NCBI RefSeq assembly: GCF_014204835.1
Contig: NZ_JACHMD010000001.1
Coordinates: forward strand, 2,480,001 to 2,544,000
Source of the DNA: Microbacterium marinum
GTDB lineage: Bacteria > Actinomycetota > Actinomycetes > Actinomycetales > Microbacteriaceae
Reading direction: 5' to 3'
DNA: 64,000 nucleotides
Shown here: positions 36,008 through 45,057 of the stretch, one piece after another
Layout of the letters: every line of letters begins with the position of its first letter
Position numbering within the stretch: position 1 is the stretch's first letter
The notes under the pieces: generated by a model
The model's database searches: none
The model's input: the letters and a program-made list of their open reading frames with translations, nothing else
Told to the model about the DNA's origin: nothing
Position numbers and translations under genes: made by a program

Positions 36008-36859
36008 TCAGGCCCCGGTCAGCTCCGCGCCTGCGTGCACCGACATCGCGCGGAGCCAGGCATCGTCCGCGTCGGCGAGGAGGGCGGCGATCGCGGCCGC
36101 CCACGCCTGCGCACGCGTCCAGATGTGCGGGTCGTACTCGCCCTCCAGCGCCGCCATGAACCGGGCGCGGCCCACCGCGGTGAAGCCCAGCCAGGCGATC
36201 GCGAGGTCGCACGCGGGATCTCCGGCGCACATGTCACCGAAGTCGATGAGTGCGTGGATGCCGCCACTCTGGAGGACGAGGTTGCCGGGGTGCACGTCGC
36301 CGTGGACCCACACCGGCGGATTCGGCCAGGTCGGGGCATCGCAGCCGTCTTGCCAGATCTCTCGGAGTCGCGGTGAGTCGATGAACCGCGGCTCGACAGC
36401 GGCGGCGCGGGCGGCAAGCGGCACCCCGCGGACCGGATTGTGCGGCGCCTCCGAGGGTGCGGGTGTGTGCAACGCCAGGAGGACCTGGGCGAACTCGACG
36501 GCGATGTCGTCGCGCGCCTGCGGATCGACCGCCGACGCCGGCGTGCCCGAGAACCAGGGGACGATGCTCCAGTGCCACGGGAAGCTCTCCCCCGGCTCAC
36601 CGACCGCGAGCGGTGCCGGCACGGCCACCGGCAGACGCGCCGCGATCGCGGGCAGCCAGCGCTGCTCGTTGCGGATCAGCGGCGCCGCGACGGCGCGGAC
36701 GGGGAGCCGCACGGCCAACGTGTCCCCCAGCCGGTAGACGGCGTTGTCCCACCCGCGCGCCACCGGGCGCACGGGGGCCGCAAGGTCGGGGTGCTGCGCG
36801 CGGATCAACCGCTCGACCGACGCGGTGGTGAGGATGACCTCGGCGGGCGGCTGCGGCAT
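36008..36859 (-). CDS. APH/choline-kinase-like phosphotransferase
   Basis: 283-residue member of the aminoglycoside phosphotransferase fold family. Kinase-like features: nucleotide-binding N-lobe (WDNAVYRLGDTLAVRLP), catalytic loop VWVHGDVHPGNLVL (about residue 190, HGD-x4-N) and the metal-binding HALIDFGDMCAGDPACDL. Such chromosomal copies act on unknown small molecules; nothing ties it to antibiotic resistance. ATG 36859 has TAAGGT six bases upstream, a leaderless promoter. Confidence 0.85.
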   Translation of the reverse strand: MPQPPAEVILTTASVERLIRAQHPDLAAPVRPVARGWDNAVYRLGDTLAVRLPVRAVAAPLIRNEQRWLPAIAARLPVAVPAPLAVGEPGESFPWHWSIVPWFSGTPASAVDPQARDDIAVEFAQVLLALHTPAPSEAPHNPVRGVPLAARAAAVEPRFIDSPRLREIWQDGCDAPTWPNPPVWVHGDVHPGNLVLQSGGIHALIDFGDMCAGDPACDLAIAWLGFTAVGRARFMAALEGEYDPHIWTRAQAWAAAIAALLADADDAWLRAMSVHAGAELTGA

Positions 36860-36865
36860 CCGCCC

Positions 36866-36871
36866 ACCTTA
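36866..36871 (-). promoter_or_regulatory. -10 box of the phosphotransferase gene (TAAGGT)
   Basis: TAAGGT, spacer gggcgg, ATG at 36859; leaderless geometry. Confidence 0.55.
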
Positions 36872-36909
36872 GAGCCGCCGTCCCGACCGAGCGAGTCCGG
36901 AAGCCGGCC

Positions 36910-37509
36910 TCAGACGAGCGGCGCTTCGGGCAGTCCGGTGCGCAGCTCCATGGGGAGGTGCGCGAGGTCGTTGTGGGTCACCAACGTCCACGGCCTCCCC
37001 GGACGCTGGGCGAGGACGGTGAGACCGCAGTTCGCCTGAGTCAGCGTGAGCCAGCGCCACGTCGGCGCGTCGAGCACGTGGCGCACGAACCATGCGATGA
37101 CGAAGTTGTGGGTGATGAGCAACTCGTGCGCGTTCGGGCGGTGCGCGAGGAATTCCGCGACGGCATCGGACATCTGCGCCGCGCCAGCGTCGACCTCGGC
37201 TTCGGTGACGCCACCGAAGAACGGCTCGTACACACTCGGGGTGTCGGGCGTCATCCCACTCGGAACGCAGTCGAACAGGAGTGCGGTGGGTTCGGGGTCG
37301 ACCGCGGGCAACCGTCCGGCGACGGCCCGGGCGGTCTCGGCGGCCCGCTCGAGAGGAGAGTGCCACACATTGGTCAGCGGCACACCGGAGAGGCGATCGG
37401 CGAGAAGCTCCGCCTGCCGGCGGCCACGCGGCGAGAGCGGCCCGTCGACCATGCCGTGCTCGGCGTCGAGGTGCTCACCGTGGCGCACCAGATAGAGATA
37501 GTGCGTCAC
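36910..37509 (-). CDS. Histidine phosphatase family protein
   Basis: 199-residue phosphoglycerate-mutase-like phosphatase. The phosphohistidine motif YLVRHGEH lies at the N-terminus, NVWHSPLERAAETA gives the second Arg/His region, and the C-terminal acid-base HNF lies in LLITHNFVIAWFV. The GTG at 37509 is chosen because family members start just before the RHG motif; an ATG at 37566 would add 19 residues. Substrate unknown. It stands alone between the phosphotransferase and the reductase-like gene. Confidence 0.85.
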   Translation of the reverse strand: MTHYLYLVRHGEHLDAEHGMVDGPLSPRGRRQAELLADRLSGVPLTNVWHSPLERAAETARAVAGRLPAVDPEPTALLFDCVPSGMTPDTPSVYEPFFGGVTEAEVDAGAAQMSDAVAEFLAHRPNAHELLITHNFVIAWFVRHVLDAPTWRWLTLTQANCGLTVLAQRPGRPWTLVTHNDLAHLPMELRTGLPEAPLV

Positions 37510-37614
37510 GTCATCGCTCGCTTCGGTCGTCCCTCGCCGCGGGTAACCGCGGCTGTCCTCCACCATACGTCAGGGCACGGACGAAGCAGCGTCACGCCCG
37601 ATCGACGTCGGGCT

Positions 37615-38631
37615 TCACTCGGCGGCGCGCGCGATCTCAGCCAGGTGCGCGCGGCTCAACTGCACCCCGACGCCCTGAACGAGCTCCTCCACATGCGAGA
37701 CGGCGTATGCGTTGGCGATCGGTGCGACGACGACTCGCTGCGCCAGCAGCCAGGCGATGGCGATCGCCGCGGGCGGCACCGCGAGCTCGCCGGCGATCCT
37801 GTCGAGCGCGCGGAGGGTGCGCGCCCCGCGCCGGTTCATGCTCGCGGCGAGTTGGCGACCCCGGACAGAGCCGCCGACACGATCCCGATCGCGGTGCGCC
37901 CCCGAGAGGTACCCGTGCTCGAGCGCCTGCGACGGCGTCACCGCGATGCCTTGCGCGCCGGCGACCAGTCGGAGGTCACCGTCGAATTCGTCTCGCCGCA
38001 AGACGTTGTAGGCGACGTCGAGGACGGTGAATCGGGGATATCCGGCGGAGGAGAGGATGCGCGCCTCGACCAGCTGGGCGGCCGTGTATCCGGATGCCGC
38101 GAGGGCCCGGATCTTGCCTGTCTCCACCAGCCACTCCGCGGTGGCGAGGGTGTCTTCGAGGACGGTCGCGCGATCCGCCGAGCCGTCGAGGTAGAGGACG
38201 TCGATGCGGTCGGTCCCGAGCCGCGTGAGGGAGGCCTCGACCGCGCGGACCAGGTTCACCGAGCCGAGGCCCGGGTTGTCGGGATTCCGACCGACGCGCA
38301 CGGTCAGGACGGTCTCGTCGCGCGACCCTCGACTGCGGAACCACTGCCCGATGACGTGCTCGCTACGCCCGGCCGCGTAGCTGTCGGAGGTGTGGAGAAT
38401 GTTGCCGCCGCGGAGCCGGTAGGCGTCGAGGATGGCGTGCGCGGCGCGGAGGTCGACGTGCCAGCCGAACTCTGCGGCGCCGAGAACGAGCGGGAACACG
38501 TCGAATCCGGTCTCCCCGAGACTGACGCGGAGCGCCTCCCCGACCGGCACGCCCTGCACGGGAAGCGGCCCCGACGGGTGTTGCTCGGGCGCGGTGGCGG
38601 CCGGCGGGTGTGCCGAGCCGAACACGTTCAT
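37615..38631 (-). CDS. Aldo/keto-reductase fold protein with degenerate active site
   Basis: 338 residues with the AKR TIM-barrel pattern (GGNILHTSDSYAAGRSE, RLGTDRIDVLYLDG, GYLSGAHRDRD). Only the tyrosine of the catalytic tetrad survives (Tyr85): Asp becomes His80, Lys becomes Arg112 and His becomes Asp149. An N-terminal extension of about 35 residues is Pro/Ala-rich. The NADPH-binding C-terminus (VVVAPIANAYAVSHVEEL) is partly kept but lacks the usual GxS-R pattern. It may bind ligand or cofactor without normal reductase activity. The ATG has GGAGGGG upstream. Confidence 0.8.
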   Translation of the reverse strand: MNVFGSAHPPAATAPEQHPSGPLPVQGVPVGEALRVSLGETGFDVFPLVLGAAEFGWHVDLRAAHAILDAYRLRGGNILHTSDSYAAGRSEHVIGQWFRSRGSRDETVLTVRVGRNPDNPGLGSVNLVRAVEASLTRLGTDRIDVLYLDGSADRATVLEDTLATAEWLVETGKIRALAASGYTAAQLVEARILSSAGYPRFTVLDVAYNVLRRDEFDGDLRLVAGAQGIAVTPSQALEHGYLSGAHRDRDRVGGSVRGRQLAASMNRRGARTLRALDRIAGELAVPPAAIAIAWLLAQRVVVAPIANAYAVSHVEELVQGVGVQLSRAHLAEIARAAE

Positions 38632-38655
38632 CGCCCCTCCTTGCGGAGCATTCGA

Positions 38656-38677
38656 GGGTGCGTGAATCCACGCACCC
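38656..38677 (-). promoter_or_regulatory. Hairpin in the leader of the reductase-like gene
   Basis: Nine perfect pairs, GGGTGCGTG with CACGCACCC, around AATC, about 25 bases upstream of the ATG at 38631 and just above the Shine-Dalgarno. A minus-strand TACTCT at about 38695-38700 could be its -10 box. Confidence 0.4.
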
Positions 38678-38789
38678 CCCGATGCGTACTCCCGAGAGTA
38701 GAGCAGGGCACCGACACCCCTGGTCCATTCCGGGGCGTGCCCGTGGATGTTTCGATAACTATTGCGTCACGACCGGTCACGTATGACGA

Positions 38790-38829
38790 CGGACGCCCCG
38801 ACCCTCTGAGAAGAGAGCCGGGGCGTCCG
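38790..38829 (-). terminator. Terminator of pnp
   Basis: Eleven perfect base pairs, CGGACGCCCCG with CGGGGCGTCCG, around an 18-base loop, 12 bases after the pnp stop on the minus strand. Confidence 0.8.
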
Positions 38830-38841
38830 AGTCGTTCGGGA

Positions 38842-41121
38842 TCAGCCCTCTGCGGGGGCCTCCGGCCCCTCACTGGCGGCGGCGGAGCCTTCCTGGTCCG
38901 CTGCCTCCTCGAGAACCGGCTCGAGCGAGAGCTTGCCACGATCGTCGATCTTCGTGATGCGCACGAGGAGCTTCTGACCGACACCGAGCACGTCTTCGAC
39001 GTTCTCGACGCGCTTGCCACCGGCGAGCTTGCGGACCTCGCTGATGTGCAGCAGGCCGTCCTTGCCCGGAAGCAGCGACACGAACGCGCCGAACGCCGCC
39101 AGCTTGACCACGGTGCCGAGGAACTGCTCGCCGACCTCGGGGTTGGTCGGGTTGGCGATCGCGTTCACCTGCGCGCGCGCGGCCTCTGCCGAGGGTCCGT
39201 CGACGGCGCCGATGTAGACGGTGCCGTCGTCCTCGATGGAGATCTGCGCGCCGGTCTCGTCCTGGATGGCGTTGATCGTCTTGCCCTTGGGGCCGATCAG
39301 CTCACCGATCTTGTCGACGGGGATCTGCACGCTGATGACGCGGGGCGCGGTGGGCGCCATCTCGTCGGGGGCGTCGATCGCGGAGTTGAGCACGTTCAGG
39401 ATTGTGATGCGTGCTTCCTTGGCCTGGGTCAGCGCGGCGGCGAGCACCGACGACGGGATGCCGTCGAGCTTCGTGTCGAGCTGGATCGCCGTGATGAACT
39501 CGCTCGTTCCGGCGACCTTGAAGTCCATGTCACCGAGCGCGTCTTCCGCTCCCAGGATGTCGGTCAGCGCGGCGTAGCGCGTCTGGCCGTCGACCTCGTC
39601 GGAGACGAGACCCATCGCGATGCCGGCGACGGGAGCGCGCAGCGGCACGCCCGCGTTCAGCAGCGAGAGGGTCGAGGCGCAGACCGAGCCCATCGAGGTC
39701 GAGCCGTTGGAGCTCAGCGCCTCGGAGACCTGACGGATCGCGTACGGGAACTCCTCGCGGCTGGGCAGCACGGGCACGAGGGCGCGCTCGGCGAGGAAGC
39801 CGTGCCCGATCTCGCGACGCTTGGGGCTGCCCACACGGCCGGTCTCACCGGTCGAGTAGGGCGGGAAGTTGTAGTGGTGCATGTAGCGCTTGCTCGTCGT
39901 CGGGGACAGCGAGTCGATCTGCTGCTCCATCTTGAGCATGTTGAGCGTGGTGACACCCATGATCTGGGTCTCGCCGCGCTGGAAGACCGCCGAACCGTGG
40001 ACGCGCGGGATGACCTGCACCTCGGCGTCGAGCGGACGGATGTCGGCGAGGCCACGACCATCCATGCGGACACCCTCGGAGAGGATGCGACCGCGGACGA
40101 CGACCTTGGTGACCGACTTGTAGGCGGCGGAGAACTCGATCGGCGCGCCGGCGGGAAGCTGGTCGGCCTCGACGGCGGCGATCAGCTCGGCCTTGACGCG
40201 GTCCTTGACCACGTCGTCGGCTGCCTGACGCTCCTGCTTGTCGGCGATCTGGTAGACGTTCACCAGGTCGTCGTACGCGCGGCCGGCGACGAAGTCGTAG
40301 ACCTCGGAGCTGTACGGCGCGAAGACCGGGTAGACGCCGGGCTCGCGCGACGACGAAGCCGCCATCTGCGCCTGCGCCTCGACGAGCTGCTTGAGGAACG
40401 GCTTGGCGGCTTCGAGGCCACCGGCGACGATCTCCTCGCTCGGCTTGACGGCGCCGCCCTTGATGAGGTTCCAGCTGTTCTCGGTGGCCTCGGCCTCGAC
40501 CATCATGATCGCGACGTCGCCGTCGGGGAGCACGCGACCGGCGACCATCAGGTCGAAGACGGCCTCGTCGACCTGCGCGGCCGTCGGGAACGCCACCCAC
40601 TGGTCGGCGTGCTCGCCGTGGCCCGGGATGAGGGCGAGGCGGACACCGGCGATCGGGCCGGAGAAGGGCAGACCCGAGATCTGGGTCGACGCGGATGCCG
40701 CGTTGATCGCGAGCGCGTCGTAGTACTCGCCCGGAGCGATCGACAGCACGGTGACGACGATCTGGACCTCGTTGCGCAGGCCGTCGACGAACGACGGGCG
40801 CAGCGGCCGGTCGATCAGACGGCACACGAGGATCGCCTCGGTGGAGGGGCGGCCCTCACGACGGAAGAACGAGCCGGGGATCTTGCCTGCTGCGTACGAG
40901 CGCTCTTCGACGTCGACGGTCAGCGGGAAGAAGTCGAAGCCCTCGCGGGGGTGCTTGCCGGCGCTGGTGGCCGACAGGAGCATCGTCTCCTCGTCGAGGT
41001 AGGCGGCCACGGCGCCCTGCGCCTGCTGGGCCAGTCGTCCGGTTTCGAACCGGACAGTGCGGGTGCCGAAGCGGCCGTTGTCGAGGACAGCTTCGGCGGC
41101 GGTGATTTCAGGACCTTCCAA
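38842..41121 (-). CDS. pnp: Polyribonucleotide nucleotidyltransferase (PNPase)
   Basis: Phosphorolytic 3'-5' exoribonuclease, 759 residues, in the RNA degradosome. Two RNase PH cores flank a helical domain; the second core has [19 protein letters not shown] and [20 protein letters not shown] domain near residue 600 ([19 protein letters not shown]) and S1 domain ([26 protein letters not shown]) close the protein. Start TTG at 41121 follows AAGGAG at seven bases and gives the usual MEGPEI N-terminus; upstream extensions are not conserved-looking. rpsO, its usual neighbour, lies 9 kb away. Confidence 0.97.
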   Translation of the reverse strand: MEGPEITAAEAVLDNGRFGTRTVRFETGRLAQQAQGAVAAYLDEETMLLSATSAGKHPREGFDFFPLTVDVEERSYAAGKIPGSFFRREGRPSTEAILVCRLIDRPLRPSFVDGLRNEVQIVVTVLSIAPGEYYDALAINAASASTQISGLPFSGPIAGVRLALIPGHGEHADQWVAFPTAAQVDEAVFDLMVAGRVLPDGDVAIMMVEAEATENSWNLIKGGAVKPSEEIVAGGLEAAKPFLKQLVEAQAQMAASSSREPGVYPVFAPYSSEVYDFVAGRAYDDLVNVYQIADKQERQAADDVVKDRVKAELIAAVEADQLPAGAPIEFSAAYKSVTKVVVRGRILSEGVRMDGRGLADIRPLDAEVQVIPRVHGSAVFQRGETQIMGVTTLNMLKMEQQIDSLSPTTSKRYMHHYNFPPYSTGETGRVGSPKRREIGHGFLAERALVPVLPSREEFPYAIRQVSEALSSNGSTSMGSVCASTLSLLNAGVPLRAPVAGIAMGLVSDEVDGQTRYAALTDILGAEDALGDMDFKVAGTSEFITAIQLDTKLDGIPSSVLAAALTQAKEARITILNVLNSAIDAPDEMAPTAPRVISVQIPVDKIGELIGPKGKTINAIQDETGAQISIEDDGTVYIGAVDGPSAEAARAQVNAIANPTNPEVGEQFLGTVVKLAAFGAFVSLLPGKDGLLHISEVRKLAGGKRVENVEDVLGVGQKLLVRITKIDDRGKLSLEPVLEEAADQEGSAAASEGPEAPAEG

Positions 41122-41128
41122 GAGGTCT

Positions 41129-41134
41129 CTCCTT
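41129..41134 (-). promoter_or_regulatory. Shine-Dalgarno deciding the pnp TTG start
   Basis: AAGGAG seven bases before TTG at 41121 on the minus strand. Confidence 0.7.
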
Positions 41135-41318
41135 CTTTGTTTAGCCTCGTCCCTCCGTGTGAGGGGCGAGGGTCGTTCGAAGGAGCAGGAACAGGCAGAT
41201 ATGAGCGCGCGGACGCATCCGCGAGTACCGCCTGCGCTGGCCACCAGTGGAAGATCACCCTCTTGTCGGAGGGGAACCCACCACAGGGGACCAGCTTCCT
41301 GCCGGCCTGCTCCATGGA

Positions 41319-41334
41319 CCCATCGTTCGATGGG
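41319..41334 (-). promoter_or_regulatory. Hairpin in the long pnp leader
   Basis: CCCATC/GATGGG stem with a four-base loop, about 200 bases upstream of pnp within its 296-base gap to the DUF5302 gene. A minus-strand TAGGCT at 41379-41384 would place it about 40 nt into a leader of roughly 250 nt. Apart from this and the Shine-Dalgarno I see nothing defined in the gap. Confidence 0.4.
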
Positions 41335-41378
41335 AGCTCACTGTGAAGTTGAGCGGATGCCAGACGGCAACCCGAAAC

Positions 41379-41384
41379 AGCCTA
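41379..41384 (-). promoter_or_regulatory. Possible -10 box of pnp (TAGGCT)
   Basis: TAGGCT on the minus strand in the divergent region with the DUF5302 gene; no clear -35. Confidence 0.4.
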
Positions 41385-41405
41385 TCAGCGCGCCTCCCGT
41401 CTGCG

Positions 41406-41411
41406 TATCGT
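41406..41411 (+). promoter_or_regulatory. -10 box of the DUF5302 gene (TATCGT)
   Basis: TATCGT, spacer ggccgt, ATG at 41418; leaderless geometry. Confidence 0.6.
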
Positions 41412-41417
41412 GGCCGT

Positions 41418-41600
41418 ATGAGTGATGACGAGAAGTCCGCCGGCGCGGCATCCGACGACGTGAAGCGGAAGTTCCGCGAGGCGCTCGAGAAGAAGAACGC
41501 CCACCACCGACGCGGCGAGGCGCACCTGGACGGCGACTCCGCCGTTCACGGAACGCACGCAGCCGTCACCAAGCGCGAGTTCCGCCGCAAGAGCGGCTGA
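41418..41600 (+). CDS. DUF5302 small protein
   Basis: 60-residue, highly charged protein (MSDDEKSAGAASDDVKRKF; later RRGEAHLDGDSAVHG and TKREFRRKSG). The pattern matches DUF5302, small actinobacterial proteins of unknown function, probably disordered. The start is supported by TATCGT six bases upstream. A bidirectional hairpin terminator follows 26 bases after its stop. Confidence 0.8.
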   Translation: MSDDEKSAGAASDDVKRKFREALEKKNAHHRRGEAHLDGDSAVHGTHAAVTKREFRRKSG

Positions 41601-41626
41601 GCCGCGCGGTACCGCAGAGCGGGGAG

Positions 41627-41660
41627 GAGGGGCCCGGACGCATCGGCGTTCGGGCCCCTC
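41627..41660. terminator. Bidirectional terminator between DUF5302 and the GT4-SGNH gene
   Basis: Fourteen-pair stem, GAGGGGCCCGGACG with CGTTCGGGCCCCTC (one G-T pair), around a six-base loop, between two convergent genes. Confidence 0.85.
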
Positions 41661-41673
41661 GTCGCGCGTGCGG

Positions 41674-43644
41674 TCATTGCGGCAGGGTGGCCCGGCCGGT
41701 GGGGCGGCTCACGATCACGTAGTCGGGCAACTTCGCGGTCAGCCCGTCCCCTGCGGTGCGGCCGCGCAGGCGCCGCCAGATCCACGGCAGCGCGTCGCGG
41801 CGTAGCCACGTTCCTCGCGCGGGGACGTCCTCGTCGACATGGAAGGCCTCATCGAGCCCGGCCAGCGCCTCGGCATGCGGCACCCCGAGCGTCTCGGCGG
41901 CGCGGTAGGCGACGAATCGATGCCCGCGCGAGCGCAGGTGCACGCGGTCGTCGGCCCACTGGTCGAGGCGGGCGAGCTCGGGATGAGCCTCGAGATCGAG
42001 GAGCAGGGCACCGGTCTCCCGCGCGATCGTCCGCAGCCGTGCGTTGTACGCCGCGAACCTGCGGGCCAGGAACCCGGCCGCGGCGCGCTCGGGAAGGAAG
42101 ACGGTCGCGAGGAGGACATCGCACCCGTTGGCGCGCAGGGCGCGCACGGCTCCGCCCACCTCGCCCGCGAGGCCATCGATGTCGACGGGTCCACCGACCA
42201 GGTCGTTGGCGCCGATGAGGATCGAGACGAGATCGGGCCGGAGCTCCAGGCACCGCGGCAGCTGCTCTTCGAGGAGATGACGCACGCGACGGCTGCGCAC
42301 GGCGAGGTTCGCGTAGCGGAAGGGATTCCGATCGTTCCCCGAGAGCGCCAGCAGCTGCGCGAGGCGATCGGCCCAACCACGGAACGCACCGTCCGGCGTC
42401 CGAGACGTGTCGCACAGTCCTTCGGTGATGGAGTCGCCCAGCGCGACATAGCGCGACCACCGCCGCTCGTGGGGCGCTGAAGTGGCGCCGCCCGCCCCGG
42501 GGAGCTCAGGACGGGGCCAGACCCTCACGCGCAGGTCGCGGTCGAGCCGCGCAAGGTGTTGCGCACGGTCGTAGTGCTCGAGAAGACGGGCGCCGAGACT
42601 CGACCACGTGCGGCCCGACACGGCGACGCGCGCTGACGCTGCGAACGCGCGCCGCTTCGCGGCGTCCCCGACGAGGTCCTCGACACGGGCCCGCAGATCA
42701 TCGCGGTCACCGGGACGGTAGAGCCAGCCGTCGACGCTGCTGCGGACGAGGTCGAGCGGACCCCCACGACCCGTGGCGACCACCGGCACCCCACTCGCCT
42801 GCGCCTCTTGAATCGTCTGCCCAAACGTCTCGCTCTCGCCCGGGTGCACGAACACGTCGAAGCTCGCCATCGCCGTCGCGAGCTCGTCACCCTGGAGATG
42901 CCCGAGGAACACCGCCTCCGGCAGCGCCCGCTCCAGTGACGGCCGCGACGGGCCGTCGCCGACGATGACGACGCGCACCCCCTGGATGCCGGCGAGCGCC
43001 GCCAGATCCTCGACCTGCTTCTCCGGCGCGAGCCGCCCCACGTACCCGACGATCGTCTCTCCCGCCGCGACGCGGCGGCGCCACGCCTCGCTGCGGCGTG
43101 AGGGGGAGAATCGGATGCCGTCGACGCCGCGTCCCCACAGCGCGACCCGGTCCACGCCCAAGCCCTCGAGCTGCGTGCGCGCCGCCTCCGAGGGGGCGAG
43201 GGTGAGGGTCGCGCGGCGGTGGAGCCGCTTCACGTGCCCCTCCGCGAGCGCCGTCGCCTGCGGGATGCCGTACCTCGCCGTGTACGCGACGACGTCGGTC
43301 TGGTAGACGGCCACCGAGGGCATCCGCTGGGACTCCGCGGCGATGACACCCTGCCAGCCCAAGAGGAATGGGGAAGCCAGGTGGACGACGTCCGCCCCGA
43401 ACCGGCGCAGGTCGCGCGCGATCGTCACAGACGGGGGCGCCGACACCCGAACGGCGGGATACGACGGCAGCGGCATGGAGGGGACCGAGCGACCCGGCAT
43501 CCCCAGCGCGTGCCTGCGGACCGCCGGGGCGACGACGAAGACGTCGTGCCCGGCGCGCTCGAGATGGTCCCGCACCTGCAGCACGGAACCGGTGACCCCG
43601 TTCATGTGGGGGAGGAAGGACTCGGTGATGACCGCGACTCTCAC
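41674..43644 (-). CDS. Glycosyltransferase family 4 fused to an SGNH hydrolase
   Basis: 656 residues in one frame. Residues 1-360 form a GT4-type GT-B glycosyltransferase: ITESFLPHMNGVTGSV at the start, GYVGRLAPEKQVEDLA for the nucleotide-sugar domain, and the E-x7-E motif Glu272-Glu280. Residues about 396-656 form an SGNH/GDSL hydrolase: YVALGDSITEG (Ser405), SILIGANDLV (block III Asn) and the Asp-His pair in WADDRVHLRSRGH. The linker (361-395) has no stop and no obvious start. GT4 members of this type build mannosyl glycolipids; the combined role is unknown. Start GTG 43644. Confidence 0.88.
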   Translation of the reverse strand: MRVAVITESFLPHMNGVTGSVLQVRDHLERAGHDVFVVAPAVRRHALGMPGRSVPSMPLPSYPAVRVSAPPSVTIARDLRRFGADVVHLASPFLLGWQGVIAAESQRMPSVAVYQTDVVAYTARYGIPQATALAEGHVKRLHRRATLTLAPSEAARTQLEGLGVDRVALWGRGVDGIRFSPSRRSEAWRRRVAAGETIVGYVGRLAPEKQVEDLAALAGIQGVRVVIVGDGPSRPSLERALPEAVFLGHLQGDELATAMASFDVFVHPGESETFGQTIQEAQASGVPVVATGRGGPLDLVRSSVDGWLYRPGDRDDLRARVEDLVGDAAKRRAFAASARVAVSGRTWSSLGARLLEHYDRAQHLARLDRDLRVRVWPRPELPGAGGATSAPHERRWSRYVALGDSITEGLCDTSRTPDGAFRGWADRLAQLLALSGNDRNPFRYANLAVRSRRVRHLLEEQLPRCLELRPDLVSILIGANDLVGGPVDIDGLAGEVGGAVRALRANGCDVLLATVFLPERAAAGFLARRFAAYNARLRTIARETGALLLDLEAHPELARLDQWADDRVHLRSRGHRFVAYRAAETLGVPHAEALAGLDEAFHVDEDVPARGTWLRRDALPWIWRRLRGRTAGDGLTAKLPDYVIVSRPTGRATLPQ

Positions 43645-43815
43645 ACCCTCAGGGTGCCCGCACGGAAGACCCGCGCGACCGCGTCCGCGCCCCTGTCGCG
43701 GAGAGTTCACCGACCCTCCCCCGGCACGTCACCGTCACGTCTCCCGCGCGTCGTTCCCGCGTCCGCCCGCGTCGTCGTTCGCCCGCCGTTCACCGACGGA
43801 CGGTACTGCTGGGAC

Positions 43816-44412
43816 GTGCTCGCCGATCTGCTCGCGGGCGTCGCCGACGGCCCCTGGACGCTTCCGCTCTTGTTCGCACTGGTCCTCCTCGACGCGGTCC
43901 TCGTCGTCATCCCGGGCGAGGTCGCCGTGAGCGCGGCGGGAGCGCTCGCGGTGTCGATCGGCTCGCCGCCCCTCCTCGCCGTCATCGCGGTGGCCGCGGC
44001 AGCGGCATTCTGCGGCGACGCGCTCTGCTACGCGGCTGGGCGGGCGATCGGGCTGAGCCGCTGGCGCTGGATGCGCCACCGCCGCGTGCAGGACGCGTTC
44101 GATTGGGCCGGACGCCGGCTCGCGCGCGGAACGGCGACGGTGGTGTTCACCGCCCGGTTCATCCCGTTCGCGCGCCTCGCCGTCAACCTCACCGCCGGCG
44201 CCACGCGCGTCCCGGCGGTGAGGTACCTCACGATCGTCGCCGTCGCCGGCACCGCCTGGGCGATCTACCAGGCGGTCATCGGTGCGGCGATCGGCGCGCT
44301 GCTCCCCCGCGATCCGCTCGTCGCCGTCATTCTCTCGATCGTCGTCGCGATCGCCCTCGGCGCCGTCATCGACGTCGTCGTCGCCCGGGTGAGCGGACGA
44401 CGCCGAGCCTGA
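43816..44412 (+). CDS. DedA family membrane protein
   Basis: 198-residue SNARE-associated/DedA protein with about five helices. Characteristic segments: VVIPGEVAVSAAGALAV, the GDALCYAAGRAIGLSRWRW region and the signature FTARFIPFARLAVNLTAGATR. DedA proteins are proposed phospholipid flippases such as UptA/DedA for undecaprenyl phosphate or PE. The GTG at 43816 gives the family N-terminus; longer in-frame starts lie opposite the glycosyltransferase gene and are unlikely. Converges with the FMN reductase gene, whose stop abuts its own. Confidence 0.85.
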   Translation: MLADLLAGVADGPWTLPLLFALVLLDAVLVVIPGEVAVSAAGALAVSIGSPPLLAVIAVAAAAAFCGDALCYAAGRAIGLSRWRWMRHRRVQDAFDWAGRRLARGTATVVFTARFIPFARLAVNLTAGATRVPAVRYLTIVAVAGTAWAIYQAVIGAAIGALLPRDPLVAVILSIVVAIALGAVIDVVVARVSGRRRA

Positions 44413-45057
44413 TCATTCGCCCGTGAGCCCGCCCAGCAGGTGGCCGAACGAACCGCCCTTACCCAGGTAGGACTCGGGGTCGAAGGGATCGAGCCCGGTC
44501 GCTGCGGGACGCCGGGCGATGGCATCCGCCAGCTCACGCGCACCCCGCTCGATCCGCGCCGACAGCGGCTTCACGTCGTCCGCCTTCGCGCCCCAGTCCG
44601 ACGACGCTGCGAAGACACCGGTGGGAACGGCCTCGGCGTGCAGGTAGGCGAACAGCGGGCGGATCGCGTAGTCGATGGCCAGCGAGTGCCGGGCGGTGCC
44701 GGCGTTCGCTCCGATGAGGACCGGCATCCCGTTCAGGGCGTCGGGGTCGAGGACGTCGATGAACGACTTGAAGAGGCCCGAGTAGCTGGTCGAGAAGATC
44801 GGCGTCACCACGATGAGCGCGTCGGCCGACACCACGGCGTTGATCATCGTCTCGAGCGCGGGCGGCGCGAACCCGGTGAGCAGGTTGTTCGTGATGTCGT
44901 GCGCGTACTCACGCAGTTCGAACGTGTCGACGGATGCCGAGACGTCTCGCCCCGCGAGGTCGGCGAGCGCCGCCGCGGCGAGTTTGTCGGCGAGCATCCG
45001 CGTCGACGACGGGTTGGACAGCCCCGCGGAGACGACCGCGATCCGACGCGCGGTCAT
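44413..45057 (-). CDS. NAD(P)H-dependent FMN reductase (CE1759 family)
   Basis: Flavodoxin-like reductase of 214 residues. It opens RRIAVVSAGLSNPSSTRMLAD, the FMN-phosphate loop, and carries VTPIFSTSYSGLFKSFIDVLD, the second FMN contact. The ATG overlaps the upstream monooxygenase gene by four bases. It probably supplies reduced FMN to the luciferase-like partner, a two-component arrangement. The frame continues upstream within the monooxygenase gene but that part is not coding. Confidence 0.92.
   Translation of the reverse strand: MTARRIAVVSAGLSNPSSTRMLADKLAAAALADLAGRDVSASVDTFELREYAHDITNNLLTGFAPPALETMINAVVSADALIVVTPIFSTSYSGLFKSFIDVLDPDALNGMPVLIGANAGTARHSLAIDYAIRPLFAYLHAEAVPTGVFAASSDWGAKADDVKPLSARIERGARELADAIARRPAATGLDPFDPESYLGKGGSFGHLLGGLTGE

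Noticed and set aside
36008..36859. Aminoglycoside or macrolide resistance from the APH-fold gene
   Set aside because: The fold is shared by many metabolic kinases and no resistance context or close signature is visible.
38632..38760. T-box or amino-acid riboswitch before the reductase-like gene
   Set aside because: Only a simple nine-pair hairpin is present; no T-box bulge or specifier loop is visible.
36958..41346. A very long open frame on the plus strand, antisense to the histidine phosphatase, the reductase-like gene and pnp
   Set aside because: High GC makes stops rare in the antisense frame. It lies opposite three secure genes, has no Shine-Dalgarno or family motif, and its residue make-up is Arg/Asp/Val-rich as expected for a shadow frame.
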